64,000 nucleotides of DNA, taken from positions 1-64,000 of the forward strand of contig CADBKO010000008.1 in NCBI GenBank assembly GCA_902795345.1, given 5' to 3'. Each line of letters starts with the position of its first letter. The stretch's first letter is position 1. This DNA comes from Oscillospiraceae bacterium (lineage in GTDB: Bacteria; Bacillota; Clostridia; Oscillospirales; Oscillospiraceae). Positions 51,116 to 60,470 of the stretch are shown one piece after another. Position numbers and translations under genes: made by a program. Below the pieces are notes generated by a model. It was not told the DNA's origin, ran no database searches, and saw nothing but the letters and a program-made list of their open reading frames with translations.

Positions 51116-52912
51116 TTGAAACAGTACAAGTGGGCCTTCAACTGGCTGGGGAAGCAGAAATACCTGCTGATCCTGGCCATCATCTTCGATATCGCGGGCG
51201 TAGGGCTCATGACCTGGGAGCCCTACATCTTCAAGGATATCGTGGACGACGTTCTTATGCCCCAGCAGTTCGAGCGGCTGCTCCCCATGCTGGGCCTCTC
51301 CCTGCTGGTGGGCCTGGCCTTTTCCGTCTGCCGTTATCTGACCAGCGTCCTGGCGGAGATGGCGGCGGAGACGGCGGTGGTGCGCCTCAAGGGTGCGCTG
51401 TTCCGCAAGCTGATGGCCCTGGGCACCGATTACTATCGGGAAAATAAGGCCGGCGACATCATCAACAAGTGCTCCGGCGACGTGGAGGTCATCAGCCGCA
51501 GCCTCAGCTTCGTGATCCCCCGGGCGGTGGAATTCGTGCTGATGCTCGTTGTGGCCATTGTGGTCTTCATGCGCATCAACTGGAAATACACCCTGATCCT
51601 GCTGCTGGTCTCTCCCTTCACCGCCATCGCCGCCAACAAGCTGGGCAAGAAGATCCACCCCGCCTTCAAGAAGGCAAGAAAGCAGCTGTCTAACCTCAAC
51701 GCTGTGGTGGCGGAGAACATCGCGGGCAACCGGGTGGTCAAGGCCTTCGTCCGGGAGGACTTCGAGATGAAGAAGTTCCAGACGGAGAACCAGGCCTACA
51801 AGGCCCGGAACATCGAGGCCGTGATGATCTGGCTGCGCTACGGCCCCATCATCGACTCTCTGGCCAGCATCATCACCGTCATCAACCTGGCGGTGGGCTC
51901 CATCCTGGTCATCATCGGCGTGGATCACGGCGGCATCACCATGGGCCAGCTGACCCTGTTCCTCACCTTTGCCTGGACCCTCAACGAGCCCCTGATGATG
52001 ATGGGCATGCTCGTGAACGACGTGCAGCGCTTCCGCGCCTCCACCGAGAAGGTGCAGGAGCTGTATTACATGGATGAGAGCATCAAGGAGCCGGAGAAGG
52101 ACGAGAGCCCCGCTTCTGTCGAGGGCAGGCTGGATCTGGAGCATGTGACCCTGACCTACGGTTCTACCAAGGTGCTGGACGACGTGAACATGCACATAGA
52201 GCCCGGCCAGGTCATCGGCATCATGGGACCCACCGGCTGCGGCAAAAGCACCCTGGTGAACGTCATCGACCGCTTTGCGGACGTGACGGAGGGCAGCGTG
52301 AAGCTGGACGGGGTGGATGTGCGCCGTTGGTCTCTGAAAAAGCTCCGCCGCAGCATCGGCCTCACCATGCAGGATGTGTTCCTCTTCTCCGATACGGTGG
52401 AATCCAACATCGCCTACGGCGTGCCGGATACGGATATGGACAATATCCTGGCCTCCGCCGTCATTGCCGATGCGGATGAATTCGTCTCCGGCATGCCGGA
52501 GAAATACGACACCATCGTGGGCGAGCGGGGCACCGGCCTTTCCGGCGGCCAGAAGCAGCGCATCTCCCTGGCCCGGGCCCTGGCCAAGCATGCGCCGGTG
52601 CTGATCCTGGACGACACCACCTCCGCCGTGGATATGGAGACGGAGGAATATATCCAGCAGCAGCTGAAGGCCATGCCCGACAAATGCACCACCATCATCA
52701 TCGCTCAGCGGGTGAGCTCGGTGAAGCACGCCGACTACATCTACATCCTGGATAAAGGCCGGATCATCGAGGAAGGCAGCCACCGGGAGCTGATGAAGAA
52801 GGGCGGCTATTACTACAAGACCTGCGTCATGCAGCACGGCCTGGACGAGGCGGAGGCGGACGGGACCCTTCGCGGCGTCATGGGCAGCGCCCTGGAAGGG
52901 GGTGCCGTGTAA
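51116..52912 (+). CDS. ABC exporter half-transporter with degenerate Walker B (heterodimer subunit A)
   Basis: A 598-residue type IV exporter half: six membrane helices (about 1-315) and an ATPase domain. Walker A is GPTGCGKST and the signature LSGGQKQR is canonical, but Walker B reads VLILDDTTSAVD, with Asp where the catalytic Glu should be. That is the mark of the degenerate half of heterodimeric exporters such as TM287/288 and BmrCD. The start is a TTG with GGAG ten bases ahead. The stop overlaps the next gene by one base (TAATG). Substrates are likely drugs or peptides. Confidence 0.92.
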   Translation: MKQYKWAFNWLGKQKYLLILAIIFDIAGVGLMTWEPYIFKDIVDDVLMPQQFERLLPMLGLSLLVGLAFSVCRYLTSVLAEMAAETAVVRLKGALFRKLMALGTDYYRENKAGDIINKCSGDVEVISRSLSFVIPRAVEFVLMLVVAIVVFMRINWKYTLILLLVSPFTAIAANKLGKKIHPAFKKARKQLSNLNAVVAENIAGNRVVKAFVREDFEMKKFQTENQAYKARNIEAVMIWLRYGPIIDSLASIITVINLAVGSILVIIGVDHGGITMGQLTLFLTFAWTLNEPLMMMGMLVNDVQRFRASTEKVQELYYMDESIKEPEKDESPASVEGRLDLEHVTLTYGSTKVLDDVNMHIEPGQVIGIMGPTGCGKSTLVNVIDRFADVTEGSVKLDGVDVRRWSLKKLRRSIGLTMQDVFLFSDTVESNIAYGVPDTDMDNILASAVIADADEFVSGMPEKYDTIVGERGTGLSGGQKQRISLARALAKHAPVLILDDTTSAVDMETEEYIQQQLKAMPDKCTTIIIAQRVSSVKHADYIYILDKGRIIEEGSHRELMKKGGYYYKTCVMQHGLDEAEADGTLRGVMGSALEGGAV

Positions 52913-54720
52913 TGGCGAGAAACAAGTACAACATCGACGAAGAGCTGGACGCGCCGTTCAATTGGCACCAGTTCAAGCGCAGCCTCGTTTACGTCAAGAA
53001 ATACCGCAAGCAGATCATTCTGATGTTCGCCCTGGCCATCCTGTCCAGCCTTCTGGCACTGCTGACCCCCCGCATCCAGGCCTACATCATCGACAGGCTG
53101 ATCCCCCAGGGCCACAAGGCCATCGGCACCATCATCGTGCTGGGGGTGGGCTATTTCCTCATCAACGTCGGCACCATCTTCATCAACCGGCGTAAGAGCA
53201 TCATCAGCACCGACACCAGCCAGAGCATGACCACGGATATGCGCACCGACGTGTATGTCCATTTGCAGAAGCTGGGCTTTGATTACTATGACAGCCGTCC
53301 CCACGGGAAGATCCTGACCAGGGTCATCAACTATGTGAACAACGTGTCGGACTTCCTCACAAACGGCCTGGTCAACGCCATCCTGGCCCTTATAAACCTG
53401 GTCATCATCTTCGTTTTCATGCTGACCCTCAGCCCCAAGATGACCCTGGTGGTGCTGGCGGGCCTGCCCATCTTCGCCGTCTATGTGGCCCTCACGAAGC
53501 CCATGCAGCGCCGCTTCCGGCAGAAGGCGGCCAACAAGCAGTCTAACGTCACCGCTTACCTCTCGGAGAATATCAACGGCGTGAAAGTCACCCAGGCCTT
53601 CGCCCGGGAAGAGATGAACAGCGGCATCTTCGACGGGCTGCTGAAGGAGAACAAACTCTACAAGCTGCGCGCCGCCTATGTGGCCCACGGCATGTACCCC
53701 ATCGCCGCCACCCTCATGCGCATCGTGAAGTGCGCCATCTATGTGGCCGCCATCTACTGGTTCCGCAAGGACTTCATCCTGGAGGGCGTGGTGCAGATCG
53801 GCGCCATCACCGCCATGGTCAGCTATTCCAACCGCTTCTGGGCCCCCATCATGACTATCGGCAATATCTATAACCAGCTGATGGACGCCATGAGCTATCT
53901 GGAGCGCATTTTCCAGGTGCTGGACGAGCCGGTGAGCGTGGAGGACGACGCTGCCGCCAAGGATCTGCCGCCCATCGACGGGCATGTGCAGTTCGACGAC
54001 GTGGTCTTTGAGTATGAAAAGGGCATCCCCGTCATCAAGCATGTCTCCTTCGATGTGAAGGCCGGGGAATCCATCGCCCTGGTGGGTCCCACCGGCGCGG
54101 GCAAAAGCACCATCGTGAATCTGATCTCCCGCTTCTACAATGTGACGGAGGGGGCCGTGAAGATCGACGGCCACGATCTCCGCAGCGTGACCCTCAATTC
54201 CCTGCGGCAGCAAATGGGCGTCATGCAGCAGGATACCTTCATCTTTTCCGGCACCATCATGGACAACATCCGCTACGGGCGCCTGAACGCCACGGACGAG
54301 GAATGTATCGCGGCGGCCAAGGCCGTCCATGCCGACGACTTCATCCGGGGCATGGAGGACGGGTATGAGACCGAGACCAAGGAGCGGGGGGAGGGCCTGT
54401 CCGCGGGCCAGAAGCAGCTCATCTCCTTTGCCAGGACCCTGCTGAGCGACCCCCGCATCCTCATCCTGGACGAGGCCACCTCCTGCGTGGACACCAATAC
54501 GGAACGCCTGGTGCAGGAGGGCATCTCCACCCTGCTGAAGGGGCGGACCTCCTTTATCGTGGCCCACCGCCTCAGCACCATCCGCAACTGCGACCGCATC
54601 TTCTATATCCAGGGCGGCGTCATCGCGGAGGAGGGCAGCCACGACGAGCTGATGGCGAAGAAGGGCCTCTATTACGAGCTCTACACCAGCCAGATCAGGG
54701 AACTGCTGGCCCTGGACTGA
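52912..54720 (+). CDS. ABC exporter half-transporter with catalytic Walker B (heterodimer subunit B)
   Basis: A 602-residue partner. Walker A is GPTGAGKST and Walker B is ILILDEATSCVD with the catalytic Glu intact, but the signature reads LSAGQKQL instead of LSGGQ. With subunit A this gives one competent and one degenerate ATP site, exactly as expected for a heterodimer. The N-terminus is longer before the first helix (about 40 residues). Translation is coupled to subunit A through TAATG. Confidence 0.93.
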   Translation: MARNKYNIDEELDAPFNWHQFKRSLVYVKKYRKQIILMFALAILSSLLALLTPRIQAYIIDRLIPQGHKAIGTIIVLGVGYFLINVGTIFINRRKSIISTDTSQSMTTDMRTDVYVHLQKLGFDYYDSRPHGKILTRVINYVNNVSDFLTNGLVNAILALINLVIIFVFMLTLSPKMTLVVLAGLPIFAVYVALTKPMQRRFRQKAANKQSNVTAYLSENINGVKVTQAFAREEMNSGIFDGLLKENKLYKLRAAYVAHGMYPIAATLMRIVKCAIYVAAIYWFRKDFILEGVVQIGAITAMVSYSNRFWAPIMTIGNIYNQLMDAMSYLERIFQVLDEPVSVEDDAAAKDLPPIDGHVQFDDVVFEYEKGIPVIKHVSFDVKAGESIALVGPTGAGKSTIVNLISRFYNVTEGAVKIDGHDLRSVTLNSLRQQMGVMQQDTFIFSGTIMDNIRYGRLNATDEECIAAAKAVHADDFIRGMEDGYETETKERGEGLSAGQKQLISFARTLLSDPRILILDEATSCVDTNTERLVQEGISTLLKGRTSFIVAHRLSTIRNCDRIFYIQGGVIAEEGSHDELMAKKGLYYELYTSQIRELLALD

Positions 54721-54733
54721 CGTCCTTATCCGC

Positions 54734-54816
54734 CGGAATGGCGGGTATCCCCGCTGGCAAATGGAACGCACGCGTCCCTGGGGGCCCCTCGCGCGCGGGA
54801 ATACCCGCAGATTCCG
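54734..54816. repeat. Imperfect long inverted repeat after the ABC exporter
   Basis: Arms CGGAAT (54734-54739) plus GCGGGTAT (54741-54748) are matched by ATACCCGC (54801-54808) plus ATTCCG (54811-54816), enclosing a GC-rich 52-base centre. It may be the exporter's 3' structure or a small dispersed element. Confidence 0.5.
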
Positions 54817-54854
54817 ACGAAACGTCCTCCTCAAAACGGAGGGCCTTGCTGAAA

Positions 54855-54890
54855 GAACCGCCCGTGCCGAAAGTCCGGCACGGGTGGTTC
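54855..54890 (-). terminator. Terminator of sigG
   Basis: A 15-bp stem (GAACCGCCCGTGCCG against CGGCACGGGTGGTTC, one wobble) with a six-base loop begins one base after the sigG stop. The minus-strand tail is TTTC. Confidence 0.75.
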
Positions 54891-54891
54891 A

Positions 54892-55674
54892 TCATAAATC
54901 TCTCTTGATCTGTGCGATCGCGTTCTTTTCCAGGCGGGACACCTGGGCCTGGCTGATGCCGATCTCGGCGGATACCTCCATCTGGGTCCTTCCCTCGCAG
55001 AAGCGCAGGGAGAGGATGTGCTTTTCCCGGGGGCTGAGGCGGGCGATGGCCTCGTTGAGGGCAATCTGCTCCAGCCAGCTCTCGTCGGTGTTCTGCTCGT
55101 CGGAGATCTGGTCCATCACATAGATGGCGTCCCCGGCGGCGTTGTAGACCGGCTCAAAGAGGCTCACCGGTTCGGCAATGGCGTCCAGGGCCATCACCAC
55201 GTCCTCCCGGCGGATGTCCAGCTTTGCGGCGATCTCCTCCACCGTGGGTTCCGTCTGCTTCTCGGCGGTGAGGGCCTCCCGCGCCTGCAGCACCCGATAG
55301 GCCGTGTCCCGCATGCTGCGGCTGACCCTAACGGCGCTGTTGTCCCGCAGGTAGCGGCGTATCTCCCCGATGATCATGGGCACCCCGTAGGTGGAAAAGC
55401 GCACGTTCTGTTCCACGTCGAAGTTGTCGATGGCCTTGATGAGGCCGATGCAGCCCACCTGAAACAGGTCGTCGCAGCTTTCGCCCTTCTGACTGCGCCG
55501 GGCGGCAAAGCGCTGGATGACGGAGAGCACCAGGCGCAGATTCCCCTCGATCAGGCGGCTGCGAGCCTCCCGGTCGCCCGCCCGGACGCGGCGAAGCAGA
55601 GCGTCGGTCTCTTCCTGGGTCAGGGTAGGCAGACTGGCCGTGTTGACGCCGCAGATCTCGACCTTTCCCAGCAT
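54892..55674 (-). CDS. sigG: RNA polymerase sporulation sigma factor SigG
   Basis: A 260-residue sigma-70 factor. The N-terminus KVEICGVNTASLPTL is the tag shared by sigma-G proteins. Region 2 includes EGNLRLVLSVIQRFA and DLFQVGCIGLIKAIDNFD; region 3 has YRVLQAREALTAEKQTEPTV; the region 4 helix-turn-helix is EVSAEIGISQAQVSRLEKNA. SigG directs late forespore transcription, so the host lineage carries sporulation genes. GGAGG precedes the ATG. In many Firmicutes sigE and spoIIGA lie beside sigG; here they do not. Confidence 0.95.
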   Translation of the reverse strand: MLGKVEICGVNTASLPTLTQEETDALLRRVRAGDREARSRLIEGNLRLVLSVIQRFAARRSQKGESCDDLFQVGCIGLIKAIDNFDVEQNVRFSTYGVPMIIGEIRRYLRDNSAVRVSRSMRDTAYRVLQAREALTAEKQTEPTVEEIAAKLDIRREDVVMALDAIAEPVSLFEPVYNAAGDAIYVMDQISDEQNTDESWLEQIALNEAIARLSPREKHILSLRFCEGRTQMEVSAEIGISQAQVSRLEKNAIAQIKRDL

Positions 55675-55762
55675 GTTGGTTTCCTCCCGCGGAATATCTC
55701 CGCAGAAGGAAGTATGCCCGCAGCCGCCGGGATTTATGATGGAAGGAATTGTCGAAAGTGGA

Positions 55763-56560
55763 TCATGCTCCGCCGGGATCCTCCGCCAGGTATTCTTCCA
55801 GCGTGACGCCCAGCTCGTAGATCTCCCGGGCGGCCTCCGGCCCTACATAGCGGTAGTGCCACTGCTCGCCGCTGATGCCGGTGACGCCGGTCTTGTCCGG
55901 GGGATAGCGGAGAATGAAGCCATATTCCCAGCTGTGCTCCGCCAGCCAGTCGAAGATCTCATACACCGCCCCGGCGATGTCCACCGCGATGCCCAGCTGG
56001 TGCTCGCTGGTGCCCGGCGGGGCGACCCATTTTTCCGCTTCGGCTATCGCGTCGGCTTCGGACCAACCTTGGGAGAGGTAATCCTGCACATATTCGTCGA
56101 AGACCTCCTGCTGGCGTTCCGGGGAGCGATAGCCGGAATACACGACGGGGAGAATGCCGGCGTTGGCTTCGGTCGCCGCCTCGAACATCTCCATGAGCGG
56201 TTCGTAGATGCGCGCGTCGATGATCTTCCCGTTGGGCATCTCCATGGGCTGCAGCTCCCAATCCTCCGGAACCGGGTGATCCCGGTTCACCAGCACCAGG
56301 TTCCAGGGCGTGGGGGTGGGCTCCGGCGTGGGCTCGGGCGTAGGTTCCGGCGTCGGCTCCGGCGTGGGATCCGGTGTCGGTTCCGGCGTAGGCTCCGGTG
56401 TCGGTCTGTTTGTCGGTGCGGGCTCCGCTGTCCGGGGGACGGACACCGTCTCTTCCCGGCCCCGTACCTCCAGCCTCCGGAACAGCAGGAGAAGCCCGAT
56501 CACGATCAGCACCAGCGCCAGAAAGGAGATCACCACTCTGCGCCGTTCCCTTGTTCCCAT
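55763..56560 (-). CDS. Membrane-anchored D-Ala-D-Ala carboxypeptidase (VanY type)
   Basis: A 265-residue protein: one membrane helix (about 10-27), a spacer of TPEP repeats (about 53-85; 12-base DNA units at about 56310-56405), and a VanY/M15B domain. The zinc and catalytic motifs are SGYRSPERQQEVF, PGTSEHQLGIAVDI and GEQWHYRYVG, supplying His, Asp and His ligands. It would trim peptidoglycan stem peptides outside the membrane. The start at 56560 follows AAGGGGTG. It sits beside sigG, so a sporulation link is possible, but these enzymes are also vegetative. Confidence 0.9.
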   Translation of the reverse strand: MGTRERRRVVISFLALVLIVIGLLLLFRRLEVRGREETVSVPRTAEPAPTNRPTPEPTPEPTPDPTPEPTPEPTPEPTPEPTPTPWNLVLVNRDHPVPEDWELQPMEMPNGKIIDARIYEPLMEMFEAATEANAGILPVVYSGYRSPERQQEVFDEYVQDYLSQGWSEADAIAEAEKWVAPPGTSEHQLGIAVDIAGAVYEIFDWLAEHSWEYGFILRYPPDKTGVTGISGEQWHYRYVGPEAAREIYELGVTLEEYLAEDPGGA

Positions 56561-56762
56561 ACTGTTCACCCCTTTTTGCCGTCCTGCCTGTTCCCGATCG
56601 GATCGCTGCTGCGATCCGGGGAGCCGCCGGATCGGCAGGTCCCGTCGTGCTCTGGGCAGGCTATGCCGTCCGACGACGGCATAGTGCATTATAGTACACG
56701 CCTGACCGCCTTGCAATCCGAAACTGCCGGTTTTCCGGCAGTGCTGCGGCGGGAAAAACCGC

Positions 56763-56791
56763 TTTCCAAAGCATAGGGATTGTGGTACAAT
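56763..56791 (+). promoter_or_regulatory. Candidate promoter of the polyphosphate operon
   Basis: TTTCCA (56763-56768) and TACAAT (56786-56791) have a 17-base spacer, followed by a very A/T-rich leader to the ATG at 56844. Confidence 0.5.
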
Positions 56792-56843
56792 TAAAATATA
56801 TAATAATTTGATTAGCGCGGGAAAACGAAAAGAGGACTCGGAA

Positions 56844-58307
56844 ATGGGAAAAAAGGAAAAAAACGGGGATCAGAATAGTGTCAGGGATGAGGTGAAGGCT
56901 CTGAAGGAGACCCTGGCCGGGCAGCAAATGGAGCTGCGCACCAAGGGCCTGCCGGTGATCGTCCTGGTGGAGGGCTGGGCCGCTGCGGGCAAAGGCAGCC
57001 TCATCGGGGACCTCATCTCCGAGCTGGATCCCCGGTTTTACAACGTGGTTTCTCCCGCGGTGGGCCCGGAGAAGGCGGACCGTTATCCCTTCCTCTGGCC
57101 CTATGCCAAGGAGATCCCGGAGAACGGGCAGATCATGTTCTACGATTCCGGCTGGATGGAATCCGTGGTGCGGCGCTACCTCCGCCGGGAGATCACCGCC
57201 GGGCAGTATCGGGAGCGGGTCCGCAGCGTGAAGGAATTTGAGCGCCAGCTTCGGGATGGCGGCTATATCCTGCTGAAGCTCTTCCTGGATATCGACCGCC
57301 AGGAGCAGGAAAAGCGGCTCCGTGCCCTGCGGGCGGACTACGCCACGGAATGGCGGGTGACGGAGGACGACCTCTGGCAGCAGCGGGAATTCAAGCGTTT
57401 CCGGGAGGCCTATGAGGAATTCATGGAGGCCACGGGGGTCCTCCCCTGGCATGTGCTGGAGGGGGACAACAAGCGCGTCGCCGTCCGGGATGCGCTGAGG
57501 CTCCTGACAGAGGCCATCCGCGACGGGCTGGAGAAGGAACGCTATGTGGGCGAACCCTTTGAGGAGGAATTCCCCCTGGTGAAGATGCCCAGGCTCCGGG
57601 ATGTGGACCTGAGCCCCGCCCTGGAGGACGCGGAATATGAAACGGAGCTGAAAAAGCTCCAGAAAAGGCTGGGCGAGCTGCACAACGTCGTCTATCGGAA
57701 GCGCATCCCCGTGGTCATCTGCTACGAGGGTTGGGACGCCGCGGGCAAGGGGGGAAATATCCGCCGCCTGGCCCGGACCCTGGATCCCCGGGGCTTCGAT
57801 GTGATCCCCATTGCCTCTCCCGAGCCCCATGAGCTGCACCGGCAGTATCTCTGGCGCTTCTGGACCCAGCTGCCCCGGACCGGCCATATCGCCATCTTTG
57901 ACCGCACCTGGTACGGGCGGGTCATGGTGGAGCGGCTGGAGGGCTTCTGCACGGAGAAGGACTGGCTTCGGGCCTACAACGAGATCAACGAATTTGAGCG
58001 GCAGCTGACGGAATGGGGCGCCGTGGTGCTGAAATTCTGGATCCAGATCGACCAGGATACCCAGCTGGAACGCTTCAACGCCCGGCAGAACACGCCGGAG
58101 AAGCAGTGGAAGCTGACGGAGGAGGACTGGCGCAACCGGGAGAAATGGCCCCAGTATGAGGAGGCCATCGACGAGATGCTGGAAAAGACCAGCACGGTCA
58201 GCGCCCCCTGGCATATCATCGAATCCAACGACAAGAAATACGCCCGGATCAAGACCCTGCGCCTGACGGTCGCGGCGCTGGAAAAGGCCTGCGAGGAAAA
58301 GATTTAG
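56844..58307 (+). CDS. pap: Polyphosphate:AMP phosphotransferase (tandem PPK2 domains)
   Basis: A 487-residue protein made of two PPK2 domains, the layout of Acinetobacter-type PAP, which uses polyphosphate to turn AMP into ADP. The first domain has Walker A EGWAAAGKGS (43-52) and FYDSGWME; the second has EGWDAAGKGG (295-304) and IFDRTWYGRV with lid Arg residues. In known PAPs the second domain is the active one and here it is the better conserved. GAGG lies eight bases from the ATG at 56844. ppk1 follows after nine bases. Confidence 0.9.
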   Translation: MGKKEKNGDQNSVRDEVKALKETLAGQQMELRTKGLPVIVLVEGWAAAGKGSLIGDLISELDPRFYNVVSPAVGPEKADRYPFLWPYAKEIPENGQIMFYDSGWMESVVRRYLRREITAGQYRERVRSVKEFERQLRDGGYILLKLFLDIDRQEQEKRLRALRADYATEWRVTEDDLWQQREFKRFREAYEEFMEATGVLPWHVLEGDNKRVAVRDALRLLTEAIRDGLEKERYVGEPFEEEFPLVKMPRLRDVDLSPALEDAEYETELKKLQKRLGELHNVVYRKRIPVVICYEGWDAAGKGGNIRRLARTLDPRGFDVIPIASPEPHELHRQYLWRFWTQLPRTGHIAIFDRTWYGRVMVERLEGFCTEKDWLRAYNEINEFERQLTEWGAVVLKFWIQIDQDTQLERFNARQNTPEKQWKLTEEDWRNREKWPQYEEAIDEMLEKTSTVSAPWHIIESNDKKYARIKTLRLTVAALEKACEEKI

Positions 58308-58316
58308 GAGAGAGCT

Positions 58317-60458
58317 ATGGCGGAGAAGCAGAAGAAGAGCGAAGCCGGGGATACCTGTTATCTGAACCGGGAGCTGAGCTGGCTCGCCTTCAACGAGCGG
58401 GTGCTGCTGGAAGCGGCGGACAGCGCCGTTCCCCTGCTGGAACGGCTGAAATTCCTGTCCATCTACCAATCCAACCTGGATGAATTCTACCGGGTGCGCA
58501 TCGGCATCCTCACCCATCGGGCCATCCTTACGCCGGATAAGCGGGATGAGCTCTCCGGCCTTCTGCCGGACGAGCAGATCCGGGAAGCCCTGCTGGTCAC
58601 GTCGGAGCAGCAGGCTCTGGCGGAAAGCGTGTGGAAGCTCATCCGCACCCAGCTCAAGGAGCATGGGGTGGACCTGCTGGACTTCAAGAAGATCAGCAAG
58701 GTGGATGAGCTCATGAGCAAGAAGCTCTTCGGGGACCTGAAGGATAAGCTGTTCCCCAAGGTGATCGACCAGACCCAGAACCTGCCCTTCCTCTGGGGCG
58801 AGGTGGCCTATGTGATCGCCTTCCTGGGGCAGAACCGGCTGGCCGTCATCCCCCTGGACCGGGTGCCCGCTTACCAGAGCTTTGAGATCGAGGGCCAGCA
58901 GAAGATCGTCCTCACCGCCCAGATGGTGCGCCATTTCCTGCCCCTGCTGCTGAAAAAGGAGACCATCCTTCAGTCCGCCGTGGTGAAGGTCACCCGGAAT
59001 GCGGACGTGTTCCTGTCGGATATGGCTGCGGGGGGCAGCGAGGACCTGCGGGCCAAGATGTCCACCATGCTCACGAAGCGCAAGCGGGAACAGCCCGTGC
59101 GGGTGCAGATATGCGGGAAGCTTACGGATTCCGCCAGGGCCCAGCTGCTGAAAAAGCTGCGGGTGCCCGAGCGGGCGGTATTCAATGTCACCGTGCCCTT
59201 CGACCTTTCCTTCCGCTCCTGCATCGGCGGGGCGGAGGGGCTGCGTTATCCGGAACGGAAGCCCGTCCGGGAGATCGGCCTGAAAAAGGGCGAATACTTC
59301 CGCTATATCGAGAAGCACGACCTGCTGCTGAGCTTCCCCTTCCAGAGCATGCTGCCCTTCGTGGACCTGATCTACGAGGCGGCGGACGATCCGGAGGTCA
59401 TCTCCATCAAGATCACCCTTTACCGCATGTCTGCCAGCAGCAAGATCGCCGCCGCCCTGGCCTATGCGGCGGACCGGGGGAAGGATGTGCTCTGCCTGCT
59501 GGAGCTGCGGGCAAGGTTCGACGAACAGAACAACATCGACTATTCCGAGCTGCTGGAGGACGCGGGCTGCCGGGTGATCTACGGCCTGCCCCAGTTCAAG
59601 GTCCATTCCAAGCTCTGCGTCATCACCCGGCAGCGGGGCGGCAATCTGAGCTACATCACCCAGGTGGGCACCGGCAACTACAACGAGGTCACCGGGGAGC
59701 AGTACACCGACCTGTCCCTCATCACGGCGGACAACGCCGCCGGACTGGACGGGGAGGCGGCTTTTGCCTCCATGTCCGCCGGGCTCCTGCCCGAGACCGC
59801 CCAGACCCTGTGGATCGCCCCCCTGCATTTCAAGGACCGGGTCCTGGAGCTGCTGGAGCGGGAGCGCCTCAAGGGCAGCGCAGGCCGGGTGGCCATCAAG
59901 GTCAATTCCATGAACAACCCGGAGATCATGGAAGAGCTGATCCGCTGCTCCCAGGCGGGGGTCCGGGTGGAGCTGTTCATCCGGGGCATCTGCTGCCTGC
60001 GTCCCGGCATCCCGGGAAAAACGGAGAACATCAGCGTCAAAAGCGTGGTGGGCCGCTGGCTGGAACATTCCCGCATCTACCGCTTCGGAGAAGGGGAGGA
60101 GGAGCGCCTGTTCATCGGCTCCGGCGACCTGCTCACCCGGAATCTGGACCATCGGGTGGAGGCGTTCATCGAGCTGAGGACCCCGGACACCCGGGAACAG
60201 GTGGATATGATCCTGGACTGCCTGCGCCGGGACCGGGAGAAATCCCGCACCATGCAGCCCGACGGGCGCTATGTCCGGGAGGAGGACGGCGAGGGCACTT
60301 CCTCCCAGGAGGCCCTCTATCAGTATTTCAGCAAACGCCGCCTGACCCTGGAGGAGGAGCCCCGGGAGGAGGCTGAGCCCGCGCCCGGGGAAGATTCCGG
60401 GAAGAAGCAGCCCTTCTGGGAGCGGCTGCGGCGGGGGTTCCGCACCCATAGCAAATAA
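58317..60458 (+). CDS. ppk1: Polyphosphate kinase 1
   Basis: A 713-residue PPK1, which reversibly builds polyphosphate from ATP. The N-domain begins YLNRELSWLAFNERVL, and KFLSIYQSNLDEFYRVR is present. The autophosphorylated His430 lies in FKVHSKLCVI (His435 in E. coli), and the second His584 in RWLEHSRIYRFGEG (His592 in E. coli). The C-terminal tail (about 665-713) is an acidic then basic extension. It lies between the PAP gene and a ROK kinase gene with gaps of 9 and 12 bases. Confidence 0.96.
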   Translation: MAEKQKKSEAGDTCYLNRELSWLAFNERVLLEAADSAVPLLERLKFLSIYQSNLDEFYRVRIGILTHRAILTPDKRDELSGLLPDEQIREALLVTSEQQALAESVWKLIRTQLKEHGVDLLDFKKISKVDELMSKKLFGDLKDKLFPKVIDQTQNLPFLWGEVAYVIAFLGQNRLAVIPLDRVPAYQSFEIEGQQKIVLTAQMVRHFLPLLLKKETILQSAVVKVTRNADVFLSDMAAGGSEDLRAKMSTMLTKRKREQPVRVQICGKLTDSARAQLLKKLRVPERAVFNVTVPFDLSFRSCIGGAEGLRYPERKPVREIGLKKGEYFRYIEKHDLLLSFPFQSMLPFVDLIYEAADDPEVISIKITLYRMSASSKIAAALAYAADRGKDVLCLLELRARFDEQNNIDYSELLEDAGCRVIYGLPQFKVHSKLCVITRQRGGNLSYITQVGTGNYNEVTGEQYTDLSLITADNAAGLDGEAAFASMSAGLLPETAQTLWIAPLHFKDRVLELLERERLKGSAGRVAIKVNSMNNPEIMEELIRCSQAGVRVELFIRGICCLRPGIPGKTENISVKSVVGRWLEHSRIYRFGEGEEERLFIGSGDLLTRNLDHRVEAFIELRTPDTREQVDMILDCLRRDREKSRTMQPDGRYVREEDGEGTSSQEALYQYFSKRRLTLEEEPREEAEPAPGEDSGKKQPFWERLRRGFRTHSK

Positions 60459-60470
60459 AGGAGGCCCGAA

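Noticed and set aside
56310..56405. Possible microsatellite or regulatory repeat
   Set aside because: The 12-base units code for the TPEP linker of the VanY-type protein.
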